A DNA stretch of 64,000 bases from Bacteroidales bacterium (GTDB lineage Bacteria > Bacteroidota > Bacteroidia > Bacteroidales > F082): NCBI GenBank assembly GCA_017530365.1, contig JAFXMK010000011.1:186001-250000 (forward strand). Reading direction: 5' to 3'. Under the pieces are notes generated by a model. That model ran no database searches, was not told the origin of the DNA, and saw only the letters and a program-made list of their open reading frames with translations. Of this stretch, positions 24,565 to 33,158 are shown in pieces; within the stretch, counting starts at the first letter, position 1, and each line of letters begins with the position of its first letter. The position numbers and the translations under genes are program-made.

Positions 24565-24591
24565 CTACCGAGCTTTGAGCCCTTCGGGCTA

Positions 24592-24627
24592 AACTTTTAT
24601 CTTTTATCTCTTATCTTTTATCTCTTC
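24592..24627. repeat. Heptamer array at the dut-TPR junction
   Basis: CTTTTAT/CTCTTAT units. The first 32 nt are identical to 17602-17633. On the minus strand the array forms the last codon and TAA stop of dut (24618-24620), the same arrangement as in the M49-like gene. Confidence 0.87.
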
Positions 24628-25055
24628 CCTGTGTGTCCAAATCCGCCTTCCCCTCGTTCTGTCTCAGAAAGGACTTCCACCTGTACCGGCTCAACTTGCT
24701 CGCATCGGGCAATGATCAATTGGGCGATACGGTCGCCACTGTTGATGACGAAGGGTTTGTCAGACAGGTTGATCAAGATCACGCACACCTGTCCCCGATA
24801 ATCGGCATCGATGGTGCCTGGTGAGTTAAGCACGGTGATGCCGCTCTTGATGGCCAGTCCACTACGGGGACGCACTTGTCCTTCGTAGCCCTCGGGAATC
24901 TCCATGTAAAGGCCTGTAGGCACAAGACCACGCTGCATGGGTTCGAGGGTGACGGGGCCTTCGGGCAAGTAAGCGCGGAGGTCCATGCCAGCAGAGTTGA
25001 CGGTCTCATACGCTGGCAAAGGATTGTTCGACTGATTGACTATTCTGAGTTTCAT
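24618..25055 (-). CDS. dut: dUTP diphosphatase (dUTPase)
   Basis: 145 residues, normal for the trimeric dUTPase. All five motifs are visible: GMDLRAY (I), RSGLAIK (II), [11 protein letters not shown] with the catalytic Asp (III), GDRIAQLII (IV), and the C-terminal [12 protein letters not shown] (V, closing the active site). It hydrolyses dUTP to dUMP and pyrophosphate. It is encoded 27 nt after the flippase. The final Arg codon and stop come from a heptamer array; this adds no residues beyond motif V. Confidence 0.96.
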   Translation of the reverse strand: MKLRIVNQSNNPLPAYETVNSAGMDLRAYLPEGPVTLEPMQRGLVPTGLYMEIPEGYEGQVRPRSGLAIKSGITVLNSPGTIDADYRGQVCVILINLSDKPFVINSGDRIAQLIIARCEQVEPVQVEVLSETERGEGGFGHTGKR

Positions 25056-25082
25056 ATCGGCGAATTTTACGAATTATATGAA

Positions 25083-26594
25083 TTATGGATTTTTCTTTTT
25101 CAACAATTTACTATTTACAACATTCCTTACGCCTTTCACCAAATCCTTTTCCCTCCAGCAAATGAAGGCGAAGAACAGCAACAACAAGCCAGTGTTGATC
25201 ACTAAAGTCCATGCCGTGCTTTCGATATGAATGAGTTTTTGCGCGTAAAACAAGGCGGTTGTAACAGCGAGATACATCAAGGCCGAGTTGAGGTCGTAAG
25301 GGATGGGAGCTTTCTTTTGGCCCACAAAATATGACAAGATCATACAGGTGCCATAACCGGCGAAACCGCCCCAAGCGCAGGCCATATAGCCGTATTTCGG
25401 CACGAAGATGAAGTTGATGGCCAACAACACCGCACAACCAATGGCACTGAAGACGGCGCCCCACCAGGTTTCGTCGATGAGTTTGTACCAGAACGAGAGG
25501 TTGAAATAGATACCCATAAAAATCTCGGCCATCATCACGATGGGCACTACGCGTAGGCCCTCCCAATAGTCGCTCTTGATGATGTGCTTGAGAATCGGCA
25601 TGTACATCACCACCGCGAGGAAAGCAAACAAAGTGAAAATGATGAAGTATTTCATCACCTTGGCTTGGGTTTCCTTGTCGGCGGTATCGCGCTTGCCACC
25701 AAAGACGAAGGGTTCGTAGGCGTAACGGAAAGCCTGGGTGATCATCGCCATAATCATCGCAATTTTGACGCAGGCGCCGTAGATGCCTAGCTGCACATCA
25801 CCTTCTTCACCAGGAACGATGAAACGATAGCAGATCTTGTCGGCCACTTGGTTGAGGATGCCCGCCAAACCTAAAAGTAGCAGCGGCCAGGTATAGCGCA
25901 GCATTTGTTTCAGCATCTTAAGGTCAATGCCAAAACGCAGCTTCTTGATTTCCGGGATGAAACCAAGGGTAATCAAACCCGTGCAGATGAGGTTGACAAT
26001 AAAAATATAGCCGACTTGGTAGCTGTTCTCATACCAGCCCATCAAACCGGGATGGTTCTCTTTCAACCCAGGCGCAACCAAGAAGATGAACAAATTCAAC
26101 CCAATATTGAGGAAGATGAACAGAAGCTTCAGCGTGGCGAACTTGACGGCTTTGTTTTCATAGCGCAGCCGTGCAAACAGAATTGCCTGGAAGGCGTCCA
26201 ACGCTACGATAATGGCCATGATTTCCACAAATTCCGGATGGGCTTCATAATGCAAACCATTCGAGATGGGCTTCAGAAATACGCTGACCAAGATCACAAA
26301 CAACAATGAAACCAGCCCTACTGCCAGACCTGAAGTGGAAAAGGCTTTGTTTGGATCGACACCTTCCTTGTTGGAAAAGCGGAAGAAAGTTGTCTCCATG
26401 CCGAAGGTTAATATGACAAGGAGCAAGGCGGTATAGGCGTAAAGATTTGTGACGATACCATAGCCTCCTGATTCTGCGGCGATTTTGTAGGTATAAAGAG
26501 GCACCAACAGGTAGTTCAAGAACCTGCCGATGATACTGCTCAAGCCGTAGATGGCCGTTTGCTTTGCCAAGGATCCTAATCTGTTTTCTGCCAT
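25083..26594 (-). CDS. Polysaccharide flippase (MATE/Wzx-like, MurJ-superfamily)
   Basis: 503 residues, 12-14 membrane segments, starting MAENRLGSLAKQTAIYGLSSIIGRFLNYLLVPLYT in pieces typical of the oligosaccharide flippase fold. It probably moves lipid-linked oligosaccharides across the inner membrane. First gene of the operon leading to dut, the TPR protein, DUF4292, EnvC and the small lipoprotein; promoter at 26620-26627. The 27-nt gap to dut holds three related 9-nt units (AATTCATAT, AATTCGTAA, AATTCGCCG on the minus strand). Confidence 0.88.
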   Translation of the reverse strand: MAENRLGSLAKQTAIYGLSSIIGRFLNYLLVPLYTYKIAAESGGYGIVTNLYAYTALLLVILTFGMETTFFRFSNKEGVDPNKAFSTSGLAVGLVSLLFVILVSVFLKPISNGLHYEAHPEFVEIMAIIVALDAFQAILFARLRYENKAVKFATLKLLFIFLNIGLNLFIFLVAPGLKENHPGLMGWYENSYQVGYIFIVNLICTGLITLGFIPEIKKLRFGIDLKMLKQMLRYTWPLLLLGLAGILNQVADKICYRFIVPGEEGDVQLGIYGACVKIAMIMAMITQAFRYAYEPFVFGGKRDTADKETQAKVMKYFIIFTLFAFLAVVMYMPILKHIIKSDYWEGLRVVPIVMMAEIFMGIYFNLSFWYKLIDETWWGAVFSAIGCAVLLAINFIFVPKYGYMACAWGGFAGYGTCMILSYFVGQKKAPIPYDLNSALMYLAVTTALFYAQKLIHIESTAWTLVINTGLLLLFFAFICWREKDLVKGVRNVVNSKLLKKKNP

Positions 26595-26619
26595 GGGTGG
26601 GGGTTTGTTGTTTCTAACG

Positions 26620-26627
26620 CAAAAATA
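26620..26627 (-). promoter_or_regulatory. -7 promoter element, flippase-dut operon
   Basis: Minus-strand TATTTTTG, 25 nt upstream of the ATG at 26594. Confidence 0.65.
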
Positions 26628-26648
26628 GTATTATTATTTGGTCGCATT

Positions 26649-29600
26649 TCAAACAATTGGCAATTCAATGACAAACTCGGCTCCTTTTCCTTCCTCACTT
26701 TCGAAGGAAATAGTCCCTCCAGCAGCTTGTACAATGTTGTAGGTCAAGGAAAGACCCACTCCCGAACCGCCGGCTTTGGTAGTGAAATTGGGGAGAAATA
26801 TCATCTTCTTGTCTTCTTCCTTGATGCCTTTGCCATTGTCTTTGACGCTGATGACAAACTGTTTTTCCTCTGCTTTCAGATTCACATCGATATGACCATC
26901 GGGATTAGTTCCGATGGCTTGGGTGGCGTTTTTGATGAGGTTGCTAATGGCGCTATTGAGGTTGGTTTTGTCTCCATTGAAGGTATAATCCTTTGCAGCA
27001 TCATAATTGAAATGGAACTCGATATTCTCTTCGTTGTTGTATAGATTCACCACATTGCCAACCAACTCAGCCAAATCCATCGGTTGTGGATTATTTACGG
27101 GAAGTTTGGCATATTGTGAGAACGAAGAGGCAATATCGGAGAGGGTGTCGATCTGTTCCAGAAGCGTATTGGTGGTGCGCTGTATTCGGTCATCCACCCC
27201 ACCCTCTTGTTGTTGTGCTGTCCGTTGCAGCATCTGTACACTAAGGCGCATGGGAGTTAGTGAATTCTTGATTTCATGGGCCACCTGTCGCGCCACACCA
27301 CGCCATGCAGATTCTGCAGTAGTACGCCGCAACTCATTAGCGCTCTTTTCAAGCTCAACTACCAACTGATTGTACTGATTGATCAAGGCACCAATCTCAT
27401 CCTTGCTGTTCCAATCCAGTTTTTCGTTCGATGTATTGATATCTATCAAACGCATTTTTTCCTGAAGTCTGATCAGCGGATGAGTAACGCTATGAGTGAC
27501 GACCAATACGATAGGCAAGAACACGAAGAAAATGAGCAGAATAATGTTGATATAGGTTAAGATATAATTGAAAATCTCCGATTGAAGATCTGACTTGCCT
27601 GCATAATATGGAGTGTTCAGGTAAGCCAATGTGTTGCCATAATCATCTTGAATGGCTATATAAGCAGATTGGTATTCGGCTTTACCGAGTTTCTCTTCAT
27701 GAATATAGTACAAGCTTGTCTCGCCATGCATGTGATGGAACGCTTCTGCGTTCATCAAAGAAGACTGCAGGTGAAGATCGAGGATTTCCGGACTGGTTGT
27801 GGCCAACAGTTTTCCATCAAGACCGTAGATGTTGATATCCGTAAAGAAGGTTTCGGAATATCGTTTGAGAATTTTATCCAATTCATACTTAAATCCAGGT
27901 TGTTTCAAGAAAGAGAAGTCAACCTCGCTGGTGATGTCAAGCATGAGTGTGCGTGTACGCTCGAAATGGTAATCACTGGCTTTTTGAGAATACTGGCCGC
28001 GCAAATAGAGAACGGACACCGGGCCCACCACTAGAAATGAAACCCCTAATGCAATCAGCACGATCATCTGGAATTTGTAACTCAGGGTATTCCATATCGT
28101 TTTATTGTAATTTCCACCACCCACAAAATAAACCAGCAAAAAAAGAATCAACTGGAAAAAGAAGAAAACAACAAAAGGTGCTGTACTAGTCATCCAGTCC
28201 CTTCGTGGGGTGGTAATGGCCAACACCTTCGATTCATCCGCCTGATAAGTATAATGCTTCAGCCTTCTTCCGTAACTAAAGTCGTTAATATAGTGCTTAT
28301 ATCCTGAAAGATAACTAGGATAGACGTATGAACCATATTTATAAATAAGCAAGCTGTCGCAATAACAGGCTACGGAATAATTTAATGGCAGTTTGTTTTG
28401 ACTGCTTTGAAGTAATTTTGGCAACCCAAATCCCGGAGGGGCGATGGGTTTAGAAAACTCGATATACAGCATCTGATCAGCCACGATTGTATCATCAAGA
28501 AGGATGTTGATCATGGACAAATAGGAAGGGTCGAGCGAGTTGTAGTCCAAAAAACACAGGCCATGTCCAAGGTCTTCGCCATCGTTCAAGTTGATTTTTT
28601 CCATGAAATAGCTTTTGCAGTCCGTGATAATACCCGCAGGTTGAACTTCCAATTCTAGATCAGGGGTACATAACGTCAACGAAACTTCGTATTGATTCAT
28701 TACTGAATCGAAAAGAAAACTGCGCATATAGTCTTGTGCCACTTCATCCATGATATCATTGGAAAGGACTGTGGTAAAAAACGTAGTATCCGTTTCAGCA
28801 ACAGAGAGAAATTTATAATAAGACTGCTCGAATTCATAGTCACGTTCGTTGGAGAGTTCTTTCGCCAATTCTTGAATCTGCTGGTTCTCAAAACGAGTAC
28901 TTTCCCGGTCATAAAGCAAAGTAAGCAACACCCCTACAAGCACAAACTGAGACAACATCAACAAAACTTTGTTCTTGTTTTGAATCCACGGACCGAAAAA
29001 CTTCAGAAAGAGCAGCATGACGGTAACCAAAGCCAGCATGCTCAAGAACAAAGCCACAAAACAATAATCAAGTCGCATGGATGAAGGAATGAAGAATTCC
29101 TGGCTGAAAAAGTATTGGAAAAGCCGTCTAAACGCCAACGCCCCAAGCCCTAAAACAAGTATATAGCACAACACTGGAAACCACATACCATATCGAGGCT
29201 GACGCAGTTTCTTATCGAGGCGACTGATGCTAATCATCCTATAACAAAACAGGTAGATACAAAGCATCATGATCAAGACACATACTACCAAAAGAGGTAC
29301 ATTCAACGTTTTTCCAGCCCGAGGATAATCCATTGACAGATACGACAACAGTTTTCCTGAGGAAGAATATAAGGGAAAAACATTATCGGATTTAGAAGCA
29401 GTAAAGTTGACTTTATGATTACCGAGAACAGGTTGAAAACGATTGCTAAAATATTTATTTTCAATCGGATAAGTAGTATTTAACAAGGAAAAAAGATAAA
29501 TGCTATAGGAATCTTTAGTAAATGAAGACACAAGATAATCACCAGTCCCAAGGCTAAGAATTGTATCTTGTGCTGACATAAATCGTTTACGTAAAACTTT

Positions 29601-29912
29601 CGGCTCAATAGCATTTGAACTCCAATAAACAATAGAATCTTGACTAAAAACATAAACTCCAACAGAATTCGGAAGATCAAAATCAATTGTTTTCTGACTG
29701 ATGGACTTGTCAAAAGAAGAAGTTAGCTGATTTTTAGTCTGTTGGATTAAATCTTCTTGTTTAACAATTACTTTCTGAACACGATTAGCAAATAGTTTCT
29801 TAGAGTTTTCGCTGAAAGAAAAAACATGAAACAAAACAAATACACCGAGGATTAGGAACAATCCAGCAGTGAATAAAAGAAAAAACCGGGGCTTATTTTT
29901 AATACTATTCAT
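26649..29912 (-). CDS. NtrY-like membrane sensor histidine kinase
   Basis: 1087 residues. Membrane segments near residues 8-28, 205-225, 240-350 (several), 590-650 and 780-800 surround two large extracytoplasmic regions. HAMP linker near 814 (VTHSVTHPLIRL), phospho-accepting histidine near 878 in VAHEIKNSLTPM, N box NLIKNATQAI near 995, G1 DNGKGI near 1026, F box FLPNFTTKAG, G2 GSGVGLSL near 1053. The H box is of the NtrY/PAS-kinase type. No response regulator is nearby. It overlaps the methyltransferase by 8 nt (ATGAATAG). The first 600 nt are clearly more AT-rich than the kinase core. Confidence 0.9.
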   Translation of the reverse strand: MNSIKNKPRFFLLFTAGLFLILGVFVLFHVFSFSENSKKLFANRVQKVIVKQEDLIQQTKNQLTSSFDKSISQKTIDFDLPNSVGVYVFSQDSIVYWSSNAIEPKVLRKRFMSAQDTILSLGTGDYLVSSFTKDSYSIYLFSLLNTTYPIENKYFSNRFQPVLGNHKVNFTASKSDNVFPLYSSSGKLLSYLSMDYPRAGKTLNVPLLVVCVLIMMLCIYLFCYRMISISRLDKKLRQPRYGMWFPVLCYILVLGLGALAFRRLFQYFFSQEFFIPSSMRLDYCFVALFLSMLALVTVMLLFLKFFGPWIQNKNKVLLMLSQFVLVGVLLTLLYDRESTRFENQQIQELAKELSNERDYEFEQSYYKFLSVAETDTTFFTTVLSNDIMDEVAQDYMRSFLFDSVMNQYEVSLTLCTPDLELEVQPAGIITDCKSYFMEKINLNDGEDLGHGLCFLDYNSLDPSYLSMINILLDDTIVADQMLYIEFSKPIAPPGFGLPKLLQSSQNKLPLNYSVACYCDSLLIYKYGSYVYPSYLSGYKHYINDFSYGRRLKHYTYQADESKVLAITTPRRDWMTSTAPFVVFFFFQLILFLLVYFVGGGNYNKTIWNTLSYKFQMIVLIALGVSFLVVGPVSVLYLRGQYSQKASDYHFERTRTLMLDITSEVDFSFLKQPGFKYELDKILKRYSETFFTDINIYGLDGKLLATTSPEILDLHLQSSLMNAEAFHHMHGETSLYYIHEEKLGKAEYQSAYIAIQDDYGNTLAYLNTPYYAGKSDLQSEIFNYILTYINIILLIFFVFLPIVLVVTHSVTHPLIRLQEKMRLIDINTSNEKLDWNSKDEIGALINQYNQLVVELEKSANELRRTTAESAWRGVARQVAHEIKNSLTPMRLSVQMLQRTAQQQEGGVDDRIQRTTNTLLEQIDTLSDIASSFSQYAKLPVNNPQPMDLAELVGNVVNLYNNEENIEFHFNYDAAKDYTFNGDKTNLNSAISNLIKNATQAIGTNPDGHIDVNLKAEEKQFVISVKDNGKGIKEEDKKMIFLPNFTTKAGGSGVGLSLTYNIVQAAGGTISFESEEGKGAEFVIELPIV

Positions 29913-30786
29913 CCAACAAGTTTTGAAAACGATAAACCAAACTTGAATACATCCCAGAACGCCGTGCTTTAATATTGGATTTCAACCCGATCCAAAAACC
30001 ACGAAGCAAAGGCAAGGAATGATCAAGATAACGCTCACTGAGATAAGATATATAATAGGCATCCCAATTAAGCTTTTGAATATCAACAAATATCATACCT
30101 AGAGAAGTAAAAATAGATTGAATTACATCTGAACTGAAATGATTCAGATGACGAGGAACGTCCCAGGCAGCCCAATATTTATTATAATATTGAGAATCAA
30201 ATGATTGGAAGTTTGGAAGTGCAATTATCAAACGACCACTAGGTTTCAAAAGCCGTTTCAATTCAGATGTCTGAGATTTCAGATCATCTACGTGCTCGAG
30301 CACATGCCACATAGTAATTACATCAAAGAAATGATCAGGCAAAGAATGAGAATCAGAAGGATCTAAAAGTGTTATTCCCAACCTTTCTTGAGCAATCTTT
30401 TTAGCATCTTTAGATGGTTCAATACCAGTTATTTCCCAACCAGCATTCTTAACATTTAAGAGAAAATCGCCAACTCCGCATCCAATATCCAACAAACGTC
30501 CTTTCTCAAGTCCACTTAAGGCAATTTGAACTTTACGTTTGATATTGAAAGATTTAACAGTTTCATAAACATGCGGAATAAACCCTTTCTTGTTTTCTTG
30601 ATGGCTATAATAATTATCCGATTGATAGTATCTCCCAATTTCTTCAGAAGAAGGACGAGGAGCTGTAAAAAGCAAGCCACAATGATCACATTGATAAATC
30701 CGAAAGTCTTCCTTTGTCAAGAAAAAATCTTTGACTTCCATATAAAGATGATCCGTATTTTTTTCGCACCAAGGACAAGTTTTCAT
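29905..30786 (-). CDS. Class I SAM-dependent methyltransferase with N-terminal zinc ribbon
   Basis: 293 residues. Two CxxC pairs (CPWC at 4-7, CDHC at 34-37) form a small zinc ribbon. The SAM-binding motif I is LLDIGCGVGDFLLN near 100, followed by ITGIEPS and MWHVLEHVDD. This layout is typical of methyltransferases near polysaccharide or tRNA-modification genes; the substrate is not identified. It sits between mnmG and the kinase. The GC content is very low here (one 60-nt line near 30061 has 16 G/C). Confidence 0.85.
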   Translation of the reverse strand: MKTCPWCEKNTDHLYMEVKDFFLTKEDFRIYQCDHCGLLFTAPRPSSEEIGRYYQSDNYYSHQENKKGFIPHVYETVKSFNIKRKVQIALSGLEKGRLLDIGCGVGDFLLNVKNAGWEITGIEPSKDAKKIAQERLGITLLDPSDSHSLPDHFFDVITMWHVLEHVDDLKSQTSELKRLLKPSGRLIIALPNFQSFDSQYYNKYWAAWDVPRHLNHFSSDVIQSIFTSLGMIFVDIQKLNWDAYYISYLSERYLDHSLPLLRGFWIGLKSNIKARRSGMYSSLVYRFQNLLDE

Positions 30787-30792
30787 AAGGTA

Positions 30793-30808
30793 AATTTCAC
30801 GTGAAACA
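30793..30808. promoter_or_regulatory. parS-like palindrome downstream of mnmG
   Basis: AATTTCACGTGAAACA matches the general bacterial parS consensus TGTTTCACGTGAAACA at 14 of 16 positions, with a perfect 12-nt core. It lies in the 27-nt gap between mnmG and the methyltransferase. Confidence 0.6.
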
Positions 30809-30813
30809 ATGAG

Positions 30814-32688
30814 TTATCTTCCTAAAAATATGGCTAATACAGAAATATCTGCTGGAGAAATGCCGCTAATTCTACTAGCCTGTCCCAGCGTTTCAGGTTT
30901 GTAGCGATTCAGTTTTTCACGAGCCTCGAACGACAAAGAAGTCAAAGAGTGATAATCAAAATCTACAGGTAGCTTAACATAATCTAAACGATTTAGTTTT
31001 TCAGCAAGATCATATTCTTTATTGATGTAGCCATCATATTTGATTAAGATTTCGGCTTCTTGAACACATTCACGAACAAAGCGGTCGGATAAATCGTATT
31101 TCGAAGCCAAGAAATCAATCCCAGAAATCATGTCAAAGAGATTCAATTGTGGACGCAACAAGATATAACCAAGTCGAGCCCTTTGAGAAATAGGCGTTGT
31201 GCCATGTGATTCCAAAAAACCATTGATTTCATCTGGAGTAACGCTAGTTTCATTTAAGAAAACTATTATTTTATCAACAACTTCTTTCTTTGCTAGATAC
31301 TGTTGATACCTATCTGCAGTTGCGAGTCCAAGATGATAAGAGCGTTCCGTGAGTCGGGAATCAGCATTATCTTGACGCAATAAGATACGATACTCGGCTC
31401 TACTGGTGAACATCCTATAAGGTTCATCCACTCCTTTCGTGACAAGGTCATCAATCAACACCCCAATATAAGCCTCGGAACGCGAGAGAACCAGAGGATC
31501 ATCATCATGAATTAGAAGATGTGCATTGATACCAGCCATTAAGCCTTGACAAGCCGCCTCTTCATAACCGGTAGTTCCATTGATTTGGCCAGCAAAGAAA
31601 AGACCATGAATTGCACGGGTTTCCAAAGAATGGTGTAATTGAACGGGTGGAAAATAATCGTATTCTATTGCATAGCCTGGCCTGAATACTTTAGCGTTTT
31701 CAAACCCTTCGATAGCACGAAGAGCTTCAATTTGGATATAATCAGGCAATGAAGAACTAAAACCGTTGAGATAATACTCTTGTGTCGTCCAACCCTCTGG
31801 TTCAACAAACAATTGATGTGAATCCTTATTAGAAAAACGTTCGATCTTATCCTCAATACTTGGACAATAACGCGGACCGATCCCTTGGATACGGCCTGCA
31901 AACATTGGAGAGTATTTAAATCCCTTCCTTAGAATGTCATGGACCGTTTTGGAAGTACGAGCGATATAGCAACTCCTTTGCTTGGTAATGGGCACATGCT
32001 GAAGATAAGAGAAACCGGTTATCTCGTCATCGCCAGGTTGTTCGACAAGTTTAGAAAAGTTTATAGTTCTACCATCGATACGAACAGGAGTACCCGTCTT
32101 AAGTCGCTTTACTTCGAAACCACGCTTTTTCAATACTTCAGATATACCACGGCTTGCAGCTTCACCCATACGACCACCAGAAAAATGCATTTCGCCTATA
32201 TGAATCAATCCATTCAGAAAAGTACCATTTGTAAGAATGACAGTTTTTGAATAGACATCGCCACCCATATAAGTGTGTACACCACAGACACAATCACCGT
32301 TAAAAAGCAAACCATCTACTGAATCTTGCCAAAAGTCAAGATTAGGAACATTCTCCAAAACCGATCGCCATTCAGCAGAAAACATCATCTTGTCACTTTG
32401 ACACCTAGGACTCCACATGGCCGGACCTTTCGATCGATTAAGCATACGGAATTGAATCATCGTCTTATCAGAGACAATGCCAGAACAGCCTCCAAGAGCA
32501 TCGATCTCACGAACTATTTGACCTTTGGCAATACCGCCCATAGCAGGATTACATGACATGGAAGCAAAAAGCCTTAGGTCCATCGTTACCAAAAGCACTT
32601 TGTTTCCTAAACGCGCCCCAGCTGCTGCCGCTTCACAACCAGCATGACCCGCTCCAACAACGATTATATCATATTTTTCAAACAGCAT
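30814..32688 (-). CDS. mnmG: tRNA uridine-5-carboxymethylaminomethyl modification enzyme MnmG (GidA)
   Basis: 624 residues, the normal length. FAD-binding GAGHAGCEAA at residues 12-21, and the family signatures CNPAMGGIAKGQ, FLNGLIHIGE, GPRYCPSIEDKI and GYEEAACQGLMAG are all present. With MnmE it modifies the wobble uridine of several tRNAs. In many bacteria this gene lies near the replication origin and the parAB/parS region. Here it is flanked on both sides by parS-like palindromes. It follows ybeY by 37 nt. Confidence 0.97.
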   Translation of the reverse strand: MLFEKYDIIVVGAGHAGCEAAAAGARLGNKVLLVTMDLRLFASMSCNPAMGGIAKGQIVREIDALGGCSGIVSDKTMIQFRMLNRSKGPAMWSPRCQSDKMMFSAEWRSVLENVPNLDFWQDSVDGLLFNGDCVCGVHTYMGGDVYSKTVILTNGTFLNGLIHIGEMHFSGGRMGEAASRGISEVLKKRGFEVKRLKTGTPVRIDGRTINFSKLVEQPGDDEITGFSYLQHVPITKQRSCYIARTSKTVHDILRKGFKYSPMFAGRIQGIGPRYCPSIEDKIERFSNKDSHQLFVEPEGWTTQEYYLNGFSSSLPDYIQIEALRAIEGFENAKVFRPGYAIEYDYFPPVQLHHSLETRAIHGLFFAGQINGTTGYEEAACQGLMAGINAHLLIHDDDPLVLSRSEAYIGVLIDDLVTKGVDEPYRMFTSRAEYRILLRQDNADSRLTERSYHLGLATADRYQQYLAKKEVVDKIIVFLNETSVTPDEINGFLESHGTTPISQRARLGYILLRPQLNLFDMISGIDFLASKYDLSDRFVRECVQEAEILIKYDGYINKEYDLAEKLNRLDYVKLPVDFDYHSLTSLSFEAREKLNRYKPETLGQASRISGISPADISVLAIFLGR

Positions 32689-32698
32689 CTTTCATAAT

Positions 32699-32714
32699 TG
32701 TTTCACACGAAACA
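32699..32714. promoter_or_regulatory. Degenerate parS-like palindrome upstream of mnmG
   Basis: TGTTTCACACGAAACA: 14 of 16 positions match TGTTTCACGTGAAACA, but the two mismatches fall in the centre. It lies in the ybeY-mnmG gap. Confidence 0.45.
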
Positions 32715-32725
32715 AACGTGTAATA

Positions 32726-33157
32726 TTATTGATTATCAATGTTTTCAAACAACTTTAAACACAATTCTTCTTGAGAACGCATCTTCAAACGGTCACTCTC
32801 TGTCTGATCATCAAAACCCGTCAAATGCAAAACACCATGAATCATAACACGAAGTAATTCATTGTCAAAAGAACGTCCAAAGTTAAAACAATTCTCGGCA
32901 ACACGGTCCAAACTAATACAAAACTCACTAGAAATATACACGTTACACTCATCCAGAGGAAAAGTAACAATATCCGTGTAAAAATCATGTCCAAGACGCT
33001 CTCTATTGATGTTCAAAAGAGCTTCATCACTACAAAACAAATAATGTAACTCACCAACCTTAAACCCAGCAGAGTCAATAACACTGGTAATCCAACACCT
33101 AACTCGATCCCAATCCAAAGTGGGCATCATAACATCAATAGTGCGAAACTGAATCAT
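32726..33157 (-). CDS. ybeY: Endoribonuclease YbeY (rRNA maturation)
   Basis: 143 residues. The zinc motif reads HGVLHLTGFDDQ; in most bacteria it is HGxLHLxGYDH, so the third histidine is replaced by Asp. Such a change is, to my recollection, common in this phylum and does not imply loss of function. It processes 16S rRNA 3' ends and takes part in ribosome quality control. It begins 1 nt after the DUF4175 stop and is followed by mnmG, an order typical of Bacteroidota. Confidence 0.9.
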   Translation of the reverse strand: MIQFRTIDVMMPTLDWDRVRCWITSVIDSAGFKVGELHYLFCSDEALLNINRERLGHDFYTDIVTFPLDECNVYISSEFCISLDRVAENCFNFGRSFDNELLRVMIHGVLHLTGFDDQTESDRLKMRSQEELCLKLFENIDNQ

Positions 33158-33158
33158 T

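Noticed and set aside
24571-24590. Terminator between dut and the TPR gene (AGCCC-TTCG-GGCT)
   Set aside because: The stem is short and no T run follows on the minus strand; both genes are otherwise in one operon, so it is at most a weak attenuator.
17602-24627. Heptamer arrays as CRISPR arrays
   Set aside because: Units are 7 nt, contiguous and without spacers; no cas genes are present.
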